The notes beneath the pieces are model-generated. The model had not been told where the DNA came from. It saw only the letters and a list, made by a program, of their open reading frames with translations, and made no database searches. The position numbers and the translations under genes were made by a program. From assembly GCA_019828595.1 (NCBI GenBank), contig JAHQRK010000007.1:1240001-1304000 (forward strand): 64,000 nt of DNA, in the 5' to 3' direction. Origin of the DNA: Aphanomyces cochlioides. Taxonomy: Eukaryota; Oomycota; Saprolegniomycetes; Saprolegniales; Verrucalvaceae. Below are positions 32,030 to 42,750 of the stretch, one piece after another (position 1 is the first letter of the stretch; each line of letters begins with the position of its first letter).

Positions 32030-33251
32030 TCAATCGCTTGACTGCATTCGTTTGGGCTGTCGAGGAGGCGCTGCACTTCGCTTGTCCTGACTCGGTGGTG
32101 GCGGCGCGGGCACTTTGACATCGACGCCTCGCTGGGTGAGGAAGTGGCTCACTTGTTGGGTCGTCTCGCTCTCCAGGACAAGTTCTCGCAGTTGGCGTTT
32201 GAGTTTCTTGAGCTCGATCACTTGAAGACGCAGAGCTTTCTCCTTCTCCAGGAGTTGAGCTTGAAAGCGCTCCATCTCTTGCTTGCACGCGTCGAGCTGG
32301 TCTTGGCACGTTTGGATCACGCGCTCGTACTTGGCTTTTTCTGCGCGTTTGTTCTACACGATCAAGAGCACTCAGTCCTCAGTGGAAACAAGCTCAAAGA
32401 CCTTCTCGAGCATGTGAATTCGCTGCTGGAGCTGCTCAAGCTCGTCCTTGCCGTCCTCCTATCTCAGACGTCAGTAGAGCGGCAAGGCGACGTGGGGGGA
32501 CCTCCGTGGCAGTCGCTGGAGCGGCCGCTTTGGCTAGTTCGTGTTGGCGGATTTTGTCCGCGAGTTGTTTGTTCTTGATCGAGAGATCGACGACTTGTTC
32601 GTGGAGTTTGGCCGAGCGCTCTTCCGCTTGGCGCTCTCGTTCCTTGTAGAGGCGGTAGGTTTCTTTGCAGATGCGCAGCTCTTCCAGCACAGAGTGATGC
32701 TTGGAGGGGAAATGTTCCTTGAGACTCTCGAGCTCTTCAATGCGCTTGGCTTGGGTGCGCTGGAGATTCGCGAGGCATTTGTTCTCGTGCGTAAGTTTTT
32801 CAATCAAGAGTTCCTTCTCCCTTGCTTTGTTCTCGAGCTGTCGTGCTTGTTTCAGCTCTGGGAGTCACAGACGTCGTCGTACCTGTGCAACGACGTCGTT
32901 GTTGTGAAAACTTTCAAGTTCTCGCCGTAGCGCGGCATTGGCTTTCCGGTAGAGTCCAATTTTCTTGTACAAACTCCGCACTTGGCTCTCCTTGGCAGCT
33001 AGCGCATGGCGGTGATGCTCATTGATTGCAGCTTGCCGCTTTGACGGCGATTCCTCCTTGACTATAAGTCTCAATCAGCCCATCAATTTCTTGGGCGTCC
33101 TGAGCCTTACGTGGACTGTCAGCGACGGAACTTTCGGCCGTGTCTTCATGCTGTCGATGACTACATCAAGCAAGAAGATCTCGAGGCAATGTTGTACCTC
33201 ATCAGGCAGAAAGTCGTCGTTGTAGTCGGCGTCGTCGCCGGCACTGTCCAT
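32030..33251 (-). CDS. lebercilin-domain (LCA5-like) ciliary protein
   Basis: Six exons (33251-33198, 33150-33111, 33061-32883, 32855-32502, 32458-32390, 32353-32030) give about 339 aa. After an acidic start (MDSAGDDADYNDDFLPDE) comes a coiled-coil block. Its pattern ENKCLANLQRTQAKRIEELE, then LEELRICKETYRLYKERERQ, matches the lebercilin domain. A second coiled coil and a Pro-rich tail follow. Lebercilin proteins sit at ciliary bases and axonemes and link to intraflagellar transport. The exon 3/4 junction is ambiguous: a 27-nt intron (32856-32882) or a 39-nt one starting 12 nt earlier are both in frame. The intron at 32354-32389 is only 36 nt. Confidence 0.75.
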
Positions 33252-33465
33252 CCAGCTTGAAACGGCAAACAGGCGGCTGTAACTGCCACGACCACTGTTG
33301 GTTACATGATTGTCTGCAGAACTTGCAAGCCGATGCGCAACATCTCAGCGCTGTCTTACAAGTAGAGCACGAACGCGATAGAAATGGTTTCCCAAGGCCA
33401 AAATGTATTTACTTGTCCTCAACGTACTAGAAACACAAGGCGACGCGGTGGACGGCGGCAGGAGG

Positions 33466-35440
33466 TCATGGATTGTTGCGTTGCAAGAGCGCCTGGAACT
33501 TTTCCTGGAGCTTCTGGCGTTGTTCCAATCGCTTCGACTCGAGGTTCTGCGAGTTTTTCTTCCAGTAGACCAGATCGTCTTCAGGAATGGCATCTTCGCT
33601 GTCGTCGCCATCGAGGGGATCGTGTTCCCAACCCATGGACGAGAGCAATTGACGTTCCTTCTCTGGGATCGCATCCTCTTCTGAAATCTCCTCTTGTTTC
33701 TTCGCTTTGCGCTTCTTCTTCTTCTCCTTTCGCTTTTCCTTCTTGCGCACGGTACGCTTCTCGTCTTCCTCCTCTTCCGCCAAGAGCTGCTCCATGATTT
33801 CCTGCCCATGCAGTGCTTCCACGGCCATGTCAAAGTTGTGTTTGATCGTCGCGATGGAGCAATACAAGAGCAATTCTGCCGACCGCTCTTCGCATTGGAT
33901 CTTCGACCACATCATTTGCAACTTATCCCACACGACGAGCCCCATGCATGTGAGCACTTCGTCTTGCGCTTCCGCGAGCGTCCGCGCGTGTCGATCCACG
34001 ATAACTTCTTGGTCGGCGCGGTCCATCAACTGCAGCAAGTAGTCCAAATTACACGGCACGACGATTTGGTTCGTGTCGCGGCAAAAGGAAAGTTCGTCAA
34101 ACAAATACGACGACTGCTCGTCGTTGGAGCTCGTGCTCGACTGGTGTTCTTCATGGGAGGAATCGTCTTGAGAGCTCTTGTCCGAGAAGCAATGCAGCCC
34201 CGCACAGTCTTCGCAGTCGCTCTCACTGCATCCCGAGCCGACGAGCAAGTCGTACGCTTCAAGCACCTTTTCCTTGCACCGACAGCAAAATCGGTGCCGT
34301 CGGAGATAGCACTCGAGGTCGTTCAAGAACTGGTCCGAGTCGATCTGTGTGATGTCGCTCTGGTACTCGGCACTCATCTTCTCCCAAAGGCTTGTAAACG
34401 CGCTCGGTCGCGGGTGTGTCTTGAGTTTCGCAGAGTGGAGCGTGCAGCGCTTGCTTGACTTGGCGTAGTTCATGCCCAGACCTAAGCTCAGACTGCTCAG
34501 TCCAAGCCCAAGAGTGAGGCTCCCCAGTCCTCCAAGGTCCAGTCCCCCTGGAGCCATTGGGGGCGGAGGGCCGTGCAGTATTCCAGCGGCACTCTGACTC
34601 AATGCGCTCTGCATAGCAGCCCCTGGAGACAAAGACGAAGCGTTGCCCGAGTGATGCGTCGTCGTCGTTGTGAGCGTTGACGAAGTACCGCTCGCGTGCA
34701 TTTGAAGTTTCATCGTCGTCTCGTAGTTGAACGTGGTCGTCTTCACTTTGAGTGTCGTGTTGTGCTTTGTCATCTGATGAAGATGCGGCCCGGGTGGAAA
34801 TGGCGGCAGCACCGAATGATGCATATGATGATGCGAAGACGATGAATTGGACTTGTGGTGGTTCTTGTGCTTGGACGAGCCTGCCGTCGATTGGATCACG
34901 TGTTGCACCTCATGTGAGAGGAACAGTGCCAACGTCGCATCCGCAGTCTGTAGATACGACGGATGAAGGACAAAGCTCTGGTCGGTATAAAATAAGATCG
35001 CACCACTGTCATTCAACTGAATGCTCGAGTTGATCATGTTTGGGCTCAGCGACCCACAGAGCAATGGTAGAGTCGTGGTGGCGCGCAAGAACAGACTCTC
35101 AGCGCCACTTCGACATGCCAGACACGGCACTAACTCGGCGACTGTCGCGAAAAACTGCACTCCTGTGCCTTTCAAGCATTGAATTCGTTCCGCTTCCGAC
35201 AGAATCGTCCACCGCTACGAGATAAACTTTCACAATTCAACTGGCGCGCTGGTCCAATACCTTTCTAAATTCTTTCAAAGCAGTCGCCGATGGCTGAACT
35301 GTCGATATCTTGCTTGCGATAGACGAGCATGGCTTGGACGGACACGCTGCGCCGCATCCGACGGCGTGGAGAGGAGGAGGTCCCATCGGACTGTCAATCA
35401 CGCTGGCTTTGCTCATCCCTATGGAATAAATTGCGGCCAA
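33466..35440 (-). CDS. gametogenetin-binding protein 2 (GGNBP2)-like
   Basis: Two exons (35440-35261, 35214-33466), intron 46 nt, about 642 aa. The first exon may start at 35440 or at an in-frame ATG at 35416. The hallmark is a cysteine-rich zinc-finger-like block (about 325-390), LRRHRFCCRCKEKVLEAYDL followed by GCSESDCEDCAGLHC, as in animal and plant GGNBP2 homologues. Upstream are His/Ser/Thr-rich and Gly/Leu-rich low-complexity stretches. Downstream is a highly basic run (RKKEKRKEKKKKRKAKKQ) that could be a nuclear or nucleolar signal. The biochemical role of the family is poorly defined. In plants, homologues act in the nucleus in gene regulation. Confidence 0.85.
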
Positions 35441-35458
35441 TTAAACCGAGCATTGGGT

Positions 35459-35505
35459 ATCCGGATAAGACATCCGGATAAGACATTCGGATGTCTTATC
35501 CGGAT
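35459..35505. promoter_or_regulatory. ATCCGGAT inverted-repeat cluster
   Basis: Perfect 18-bp arms ATCCGGATAAGACATCCG and their complement around an 11-bp loop, in the 260-bp space between the divergent GGNBP2-like and L-galactose dehydrogenase-like genes. Further half-copies (ATCCGGA) follow at about 35540-35620. Position and symmetry suggest a binding site for a dimeric regulator, but this is inference. Confidence 0.5.
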
Positions 35506-35700
35506 AACCTGACCATATTCCATCGTGACAGATCTTGACTATCCGGATCCATCGGAAAATTATCCGGACATTATCACTCGATGTTTGTATAGTCCTGTTT
35601 CTTCTCCGGATAAAATCCGGATTATATTTGCTTTTTGTATACTATAGTAAAAGCAAATGATGAATTTGAACAGGTTGAATTCATTTGACGACACCTCAAG

Positions 35701-36871
35701 ATGGCCGACGAGTTTCGCGCGCGAGTGAATGGCATTGCGCTGGGAAGCGTAGGATTAGGCGGATTGTACCAAGAATTGCCAAAAGAAGCTGTGGATATTG
35801 CAGCCGAAACATTCGAAACGGCGTTTCCCCGCGGTGTCCGTTTGATTGACACTGCACCATGGTATAACAATGCTGAAAGTGTCGTCGGAGAAGCTTTGAA
35901 GCGCGTGAATGCACCCCGCGGCGAGTACTACCTGTCGACAAAAGTTGGACGATACCGCAGCGACCAGCATCCGAATGGCGAGTTCGACTATTCGCGCGAA
36001 CGAATCCGACGCAGTGTACAAGAATCGCTGGCGAAATTGGGGTACGTGCATTGCAGGAAGGATATCTCGCTGAAGATCCGCACACTAGAACGACCTACTT
36101 GGACATTGTTTACTTGCACGATGTCGAGTTTGTCGACCGTGAAGTCGTCCTCCATACAGCAATTCCAGCATTGGCGGAACTTCAGAACGAGGGACTCATC
36201 CGAATGATTGGCATCTGCGGCTATCCACTTGAGGTGCTTTATGTCATTCCGAGTGGGCCTGGACTTGCTTGTAGGTCCTTGACGACATCATTCAGAACAG
36301 CCCTCATGCTCTTCAAGTCGTCCAAAGCTATTCGCATTTGACGTTGCAAAACGACAAATTGCTCGCAAAAGCAGCCAAGTGGCATGAACAAGGTACAAAG
36401 CCACATCACTCGATTGAACTCACTTCAGAACGTAGGATTGATCGTGATCAATGCTGCGCCACTCTCGATGGGACTTTTGACTTCGCGGGGCCCTCCAGAT
36501 TGGCATCCCGCGTCCACCGAGCTCCGGGCTGCTTGTGCTGAAGCTTTGACGTGGTTGGCTTCTCATTCGGAATCCAACTTCGCCGCCAAGCCATCGGTCG
36601 AAGGCCTTGCTATTCAGTACGCTCTGGATGCTCAGCGTGCACATCCAAGCGTGACGACAATGGTTGTCGGCAGCATGGGCAGAGCTGAAGTCTTGTCGTC
36701 GATTGCTGCTCGTGACGAACCTTCATCTCTCGATGCTGCCGTTGTTGCTAAGGTTGAGTTCTCCATTTTCGTTTATGGTGATATCACTTTGGCATGTAGT
36801 TCCGCGTAATTCTCGCCTCTTCGTTCAACACGTCGTGGGTCCAAGACTTGTCCTCGTACAAGCCCGAGTAG
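35701..36871 (+). CDS. L-galactose dehydrogenase-like aldo/keto reductase
   Basis: Five exons (35701-36041, 36089-36233, 36275-36392, 36436-36752, 36800-36871) with introns of 41-47 nt give 330 aa. AKR landmarks are LIDTAPWYNNAESVVGEAL (catalytic Asp and Tyr), STKVGRY (Lys), YLDIVYLHDVEF (His), the active-site-lid-type APLSMGLLTSRGPPDWHPAS, and a C-terminal NADP/NAD-binding VVGSMGRAEV. The GPPDWHPAS segment is typical of L-galactose dehydrogenases of the ascorbate pathway, which oxidise L-galactose to L-galactono-1,4-lactone with NAD+. The substrate in oomycetes could be another aldose such as D-arabinose. The barrel is full length. The second intron uses a GTGC donor and the third ends at an acceptor (GTAG) chosen to keep GLIVINAAP in frame. 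Confidence 0.88.
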
Positions 36872-37271
36872 GCTGAGCGATTCTGTAGACGCGGCGTAAT
36901 GTAACAAAGCTGTACCGCCTCTTGTATCCATCTGGACGTCGCCGTATCGAACCCATCTGCTTGCTGAGCTTGCCAGCTTCCTTCTCCTCATCGGGACAGC
37001 GCTTGCAATGTCGTCAAGCGTCGTCTGGAGCCTTGCTGTCCTTCCGTTTCCATGCGTCCCTTGGGTTTCATCGGACCGACCGTTTCCTACGTAATGGGGC
37101 CAGCTTCGAAATTAAATTGAAAAAACCTTGACTGAAAATCGCACTTTCACTTGAAATTTGTATACCCTGCCTTGCTGGCTCGATCGTATTTTTTTCAAGA
37201 CGAAGTTTTCAAGTCCGATCGAAGTTCCGGAGCAGCAGAGCTTGGGATTCGGAAACAACCGGTGAGGAGCC
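36872..37271. other. intergenic with promoter of the HECT gene
   Basis: No gene. A TCACTTGAAATTTGTATA motif at 37147-37164 lies about 110 bp before the HECT start codon, similar to motifs at 30192 and 50165, and may be a core promoter element. Confidence 0.4.
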
Positions 37272-39529
37272 ATGAGAGATCGCTTGGCTTGGAAGTTTGG
37301 TTTGCTCGTCCTGCCGACGATGGTCGTAGCTGGCGACGGACAGAATCTCCCTCAGTGGATAGCGTGGACGACGGGCGGTGTCCTGGTTGTGATTGTGCTT
37401 TACTATTGCTGCCGCAAAGCTGGCTTTGACGAATCGCTCCAGCAACCATTGCTCGGAGGGTACGTCCATTTGCTCTAGATTTCACGATAGACGCTGTCAC
37501 GACGGAGATATCTCTGTCTATGAACTGCTCCTGCGATGTAGTTGTTCAGACGCTGACGCTGTATACGTGATGTAGGCAATTTAATGAAGACGGCCAACCA
37601 TTGACTCGCCAAGATGTGCAAGAAAGGTATGGCTGTCTCGATATCATCATGCGATTGACGACTCGACTAGCAAAGAAGAAATTGAAGGTCAATGGAACTG
37701 TGAAGTTTGCGACTTTCACAACAAGATGTCAGCCAAGACGTGCGTCTTGTGCGGCACTGACAAAGGATTCAAATTGGGTCTCTCGACGCCGTCGCCTCGA
37801 CGCAGTCTCTCGTTCAAGGAGTCGACTTTGAACGGTGTCGGAACTAGTGGGTCGTTCAACCGCACGCGGTCGTTCGCCATTCGACGGCTCAACATGCTCA
37901 ATTCCCGTCAACGTGGAGCTCGCAATCGTGGCGACTGGGTCCGCGTGGTTGGCAAAGACGGCAAGCGCCACTGGGGTCGACGAGATGTTCAAGATGCCTT
38001 CAAGACTAAAGACCCTGCCTCCTTGGAAGCTGGTACACCGCGTAGTGTTTCAACGGCCGCTCCGTCGCTGGACTTGGCTCGCCAGCATTCTCTGGCCTTT
38101 GTGTCGCAGCTAGCTCAGACGCCTCGCCATCCTGAAGGTCGCATGACGTTCAAGGAGTACCGCGAAGTGGATGCTGCCGTCGCGTCTAGAGGGTATGAAA
38201 TATCCGAGCAGGATTTGGAAATCCTCGAGCAAGTGGCGGCGTTGCCGTTCAAGGACAAGTATTCCTGGTTCCTCGAGCAGACTGCGTCGTTGATCCGGCC
38301 CTGGGAAGACGGCCATTTGAAGATGCGAGTCCATCGTGAAAACATCTTGGTCGAGTCGATGGAGCAATTGCTCGGTGTCCAAATGGAGCATATTCACATG
38401 CCGCTGCGCATTGAATTCATCGGCGAAGTGGCGATTGATGCCGGCGGCTTGGAGCGCGAATGGTTTGCGTTGGTGACGGAGAAACTCTTTGACGAGACGA
38501 TTGGATTGTTCATGTGTGCCCACGTCGAGTCTTTGGCGTATGTGATCAATCCCAACAGTGTCGAAGCCAGTGCCGATCATTTGCTTTATTTCCGCGGCGC
38601 AGGGCGTCTTCTTGGCCGCGCACTCTTAGAAGGTCAGCTCATGAAGGCGCATTTAGCGCTTCCCGTGCTGAAACATCTCCTCGGGTACGCCCAAACGATA
38701 CAGCCAGGAGTTTATGATTGTGTCTAGCGTGCCGATTTCCTTCTCGGATTTGGAATTTGTTGACCATGAAGTGTACCGCTCGATGAAATGGATGAAGGAA
38801 AACGATGGCGTCGAAGCGCTCTGTCTCGATTTCAGCGTCACGAATCGACGGATCAATGGCGAGATTGAAGTGATCGACCTCAAGGAAAACGGCCGCAACA
38901 TCGAAGTCACGGACGCCAACAAGCTCGAGTACATCTACTTGCGCTTGCGGTATATCATGCTCGAGAGCTTTTCGGAACAACTGCAGCATTTGATGGCCGG
39001 TGTCTTTGAGGTACGTCACCGTCGCCCATGGTGCTTGGTGGCTCATGAAATGTCCAGGTCATTCCGCAAGAATTGATTTTGGTCTTTGACTACCAAGAGC
39101 TCGAGTTAGTCTTGTGCGGTGTGCCGTCGATTGACTTGGCTGACTGGAAGAACCACACGCAGACTTCGGACGACATGCCGGCGGAACTCTTGGCTTGGTT
39201 TTGGGAAGTCGTCGAGTCGTTCAACGATGAAGAGCGTGCTCGATTGCTTCAATTTACAACAGGTTTCCCACCATGCTATCAATTCCTGGCTCATCCATCT
39301 TTTAGGATCGTCACGAGTTCCTGTCCAAGGATTCAAAGCCCTGACGAGTTACGACGGACGGATATGCCATTTCACACTGAAAGCCGTGCCGTATCCCGAC
39401 AATGCGTTCCCGAGAGCACATACGTGCTTTAACCGCATCGATCTGCCCAAGTACAAGACGAAGAAAGAGCTCGAAGACATTATGTCGCACGTGATAAACA
39501 TGGAAGTCACAGGCTTCACCGACGAATAA
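37272..39529 (+). CDS. membrane-anchored HECT E3 ubiquitin ligase with RanBP2 zinc finger
   Basis: Six exons (37272-37459, 37576-37626, 37671-38684, 38728-39010, 39058-39262, 39306-39529) give 654 aa. The first intron is 116 nt, the others 43-47. The N-terminus has a signal-like stretch and a membrane segment (about 31-48, TGGVLVVIVLYYCC). A RanBP2-type finger follows at about 88-107 (W88, C90/C93, C104/C107), which in other proteins binds ubiquitin or RNA. The C-terminal half is a HECT domain (PLRIEFIGEVAIDAGGLERE, YFRGAGRLLGRAL) ending in the catalytic HTCFNRIDLP (C621). HECT enzymes accept ubiquitin on this cysteine before transfer. The ligase part would face the cytosol. This domain order is uncommon among characterised HECT enzymes. 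Confidence 0.92.
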
Positions 39530-39636
39530 TGGCAGCGGCCATGACCATGTCATTGTTATTCCATCTATAATATATATATACGTCTCGAAGAGTCGCTCGA
39601 GTCCCATTGCGGTTTCACCTCTTGCAACTTTTCGAC

Positions 39637-40272
39637 ATGGCAGCAGACAACGCCGCCGACTTGGATGCAATCTTGCGCGCTCGCATTCGCAATGCCTTTG
39701 AAATGTTTGACAAAGATCGCAAGGGCTGTGTGATCCAAGAGTACGTCGACGGCCTTGCTGAAGCTCATGGGGAATGGACGTAGGGAAGTGAGCACGATCA
39801 TGCGCTACTTGGGAGCATATCCAAGTGAAAAAGATATCATCAAGAAGATTCTACCAGAAGTTGACGCTCCCGCTAGACCTGTCGATTCCATCAAGTGTCT
39901 GTCGTAGATGCAAGAAGATGAGCCATCGACGTTTGTGACGTATGACAAGTTTGAAAAGAAGATGCTCGAAGTCTTGTACAGCCACGAGTATGAACCCGAC
40001 ACGGACGAGACGGTGCTGGCGGCGTTTCGAGTGCTGGATGCCGACAAGAAAGGATACATCGACGCCGAGGTGATGAAAGATCTCTTGGTTACGAAGGGCA
40101 CACCGTTCCGTGAAAAGGAACTCGAAGGCAAGTCGCTCTTCACGGAGATGTCTTTGAGCTCCATGTAGGTTTCATGCACGTGGCGAAAGATAGCGAGACG
40201 GGCAGGATCTACTATGAAGACTACATCTCGCTGCTCATGCAGGATGCAGACGCCGGTGACGCGAACAATTGA
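39637..40272 (+). CDS. DRC8: dynein regulatory complex protein 8 (EFCAB2/DRC8)
   Basis: Four exons (39637-39740, 39784-39859, 39908-40127, 40169-40272) give 167 aa. EF-hand 1 (FEMFDKDRKGCVIQEREVST) and EF-hand 3 (FRVLDADKKGYIDAEVM) are canonical, and the others are degenerate. The pattern IMRYLGAYPSEKDIIKKI, then EDEPSTFVTYDKFEKKMLEV, and the ending TGRIYYEDYISLLM match EFCAB2/DRC8, a calmodulin-like subunit of the nexin-dynein regulatory complex of flagellar axonemes. The third intron (40128-40168) begins GCAAGT, a GC-AG intron; no GT donor restores the frame. The gene ends 6 bp from the stop of the convergent TPR gene. Confidence 0.9.
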
Positions 40273-40278
40273 TAAATA

Positions 40279-41081
40279 TCACAACGCAATTGTTACTCGT
40301 TTGATCTCCCGCGGAGGCTGGCAGACACTGGAGTTGTTGCTGTCATTTGGTTGCTTGGTCAAGACGACAGTCACTCGCTTGACCTGTGAGGAAGGCGGTG
40401 GCGTCTCGGCTCTATCGTAGTGTGTCTTGATTCGATCGGGCTTCGCTGTCAACGGCGAATTCTTGGCCTTGGGATCTCGGCTACGATAACTCAGACTCAG
40501 CTTGTGGTTGATCACTTTTTCAGCCGTCTCGTGCAAGTATAGTCGAGTTTCGCTTCGTTTGTCGCGAACGTGCTCATCACATTGCAATGCGATTGTATAA
40601 TCCTGAATTGCGCGTCCAAATTCACCTTCCGTGTTGTAGCACCCAGCTCTACCGATGGCATAAATCAGAGCTGCTCCTAGTTCATACGGTCTACCTAGCG
40701 TAGCGTGCCATGACATGATTGGGGTTCATTTTGAGTACTGTTGAAAAATCTTCATGAGCTTGTTCAATATGTCCTCCTCTGAAGAACGCCATGCCCCGAC
40801 TAGATCACGATGAAAGCTTGCATTCCCAAGTAGAACTCCACCTGAATCGACCGTAGATATCGTCGTGTCGGACTTCCAAGATGGCTGTAAAGTCTTCTGC
40901 AGCCATTTCCCACTTCTAATACACAGTTTGTGTCTGTGGTTACAATGGGCCGTACCTTCGCCTTCATACAAGCATGACCTCGAATTGCACGGGTGCGGAG
41001 GCAGGATGGTTCCTTTGCCAACACTAGAGTGCATTCTTCAATCAGCCTTGTAATCTCTGCTTGTTTCACAGCATTCTTCAT
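40279..41081 (-). CDS. TPR-repeat protein, unknown
   Basis: Four exons (41081-40956, 40915-40842, 40799-40695, 40648-40279) with introns of 40-46 nt give 224 aa. Three to four tetratricopeptide repeats fill residues about 1-140 (LRTRAIRGHACMKAKKWEMA, SRGMAFFRGGHIEQAHEDFS, ARAGCYNTEGEFGRAIQDYT). A Lys/Ser/Pro-rich tail without repeats follows. TPR proteins are protein-protein adaptors. The size resembles small TTC-type proteins, some of which are ciliary, and the neighbour is a flagellar gene, but that link is only inference. Confidence 0.82.
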
Positions 41082-41964
41082 ACTCTGACAGTCAACTCAA
41101 TGCCAGCTCACACCATTGTGAAAAATCTAAAAATAGAACTTATTGGCAATCTACCGCTTGTGATTGGCTATTTTTTTCATACAAACTCTCATATTAATCT
41201 CATTCGGCGACCAAAAAAAGTTCTCTGAACAGTTTGACGAGCCAACGTCCATCTAAAACCTCCACTTATCTCCCGTCTCTCGTCTTTCCCAGCCTTGTCG
41301 TGTATCAGGGTGAGATCCATCTTGGTTTAGCTGCGTCACCTCGTCGTCGTCGTTGGCTTGCTAGGGCCAGACGGCTGATGGGTGAGAAAGAGAGCAGGCA
41401 CTGTCTCAAACCGTCTCCAGCCTTGATATTCAAGCATTACACTGTATGAGTCGTCAAGCTCTCTGTGATTGATGTCACGAAGCCCAACGCATTGGAGCAG
41501 TCGATCGGAGAGAGAAAGCGAGAGGGAAGCTGTCCCTTTTGCTGAGGTTGTTGGTGTTGGTCAAAAAATGGAAAAAGATAATTGTAAAAATCTTTTTTTC
41601 GGTTGATAGTAGCTTCGTAGTGCAGTTGTTGAAGCTCAGGATCGGAATCATTGTTTTTTACAATTTATTTTTAATATTTCAAATTTATTTTTAATAAAAT
41701 ATAGGAGATTGTATGGGATAAAGTATGCTGGATGAAAATAATGTTCTTGGGGTTTTCCTTGGACATTTTTAATATGAAAGTTTGTATAGAATTCAGTGGA
41801 AGGGCATTTTTCAAATTGCCAGCCGCCGCGTCCAACGCGCCCCCGACCGAACCTGCAGTCCTGACACGTCTTGCATGGCAACTTTTGTTGGCCATCGCTC
41901 CGACTTAGCATCTCTGAATGAACAAAGCAAGCACGCACGCAAGGGAGAGAGTCCAGTTTGCTCA
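41082..41964. other. divergent promoter region
   Basis: About 880 bp with no supported gene. It contains GATTGGCTATTT (CCAAT) near 41163, AGTTTGTAT motifs in opposite orientations near 41170 and 41768, and an AT-rich block at 41655-41715. Confidence 0.4.
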
Positions 41965-42591
41965 ATGGCTAGCTGTCGACCGATAATGTCGGCAGCGAAA
42001 CCCTCCTTCCGTGATATTGTCGTGCGCTCTATTGAGCCGTGTGTGCGTCCCAACCTTGCCTTCGTCGAGTATGAAGTTGAAATGGCCAATCAAAAGACGG
42101 GTCTTGTCTGGACTATTCATCGCCGCTTCTCTATGTTCATGGAGCTCCAGAATGCGATCGATGCATTGTTTGGCAAAACCCATTGCGTCCATTGCAGCGA
42201 ACTCAACGATCGTGTTCAACAACTCGAATTGCCTCCCAAGTGGTGGGGCTTGACACGTCTTTGGGGACCAACTAAGGCGGATTTGAAACTCCGTGCTCGA
42301 ATGTTTGCCAGCTATGTGAGTGGTCTGATCCAATTGGGAGCGACCAAGATGTATCGCCAGTGCCCTCTTGTAGCGGATGGCTATCTCCACTTGGTGATGT
42401 CATTCTTGGCGTCGGTGTCGAATGGAGTCGAGATTTCGAAAATCGAACAGAAGAGTCCTCCTCGTGCCCCACCTGCACCCGTGAGTTTGTCTGTGAAGCC
42501 AGTTCCTCCAAAGATGATTCGGCGCAAGAGCTCAGGGAAATTCAAAGTCCTCGAGACTATTTTCGAACAAGACCCTGCAGTCGTTTGCTAG
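41965..42591 (+). CDS. PX-domain protein
   Basis: Intronless, 208 aa from the ATG at 41965. A PX (phox homology) fold is suggested by SFRDIVVRSIEPC, FVEYEVEMANQKTGLVWTIH, the RRFSMFMELQNAI motif (basic residues for phosphoinositide binding) and the following Pro/Lys loop LPPKWWGLT. Then comes RARMFASYVSGLIQL and a short Pro-rich basic tail. PX domains bind PtdIns3P on endosomes. No BAR or RUN domain is present. An ATG at 41782 lies upstream in frame, but its extension is Arg-rich and not conserved-looking, so the internal start is preferred. Confidence 0.8.
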   Translation: MASCRPIMSAAKPSFRDIVVRSIEPCVRPNLAFVEYEVEMANQKTGLVWTIHRRFSMFMELQNAIDALFGKTHCVHCSELNDRVQQLELPPKWWGLTRLWGPTKADLKLRARMFASYVSGLIQLGATKMYRQCPLVADGYLHLVMSFLASVSNGVEISKIEQKSPPRAPPAPVSLSVKPVPPKMIRRKSSGKFKVLETIFEQDPAVVC

Positions 42592-42750
42592 CGCCTTGGC
42601 CGCGGCGGCTTATGTGATAATTTGCTATCTGTCAAACGAAAGCATGCTCTCATTCGCCTTTGACATGTCGATCAATGGAAGGAAGGAGGAAGGGGGGATA
42701 ATCATTTACATTACGATTTCGTCTACGTGATTGTGGGATCGGGGTCGCTC

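Noticed and set aside
33694..34458. 254-codon plus-strand open frame
   Set aside because: Antisense to the GGNBP2-like zinc-finger region; no motif.
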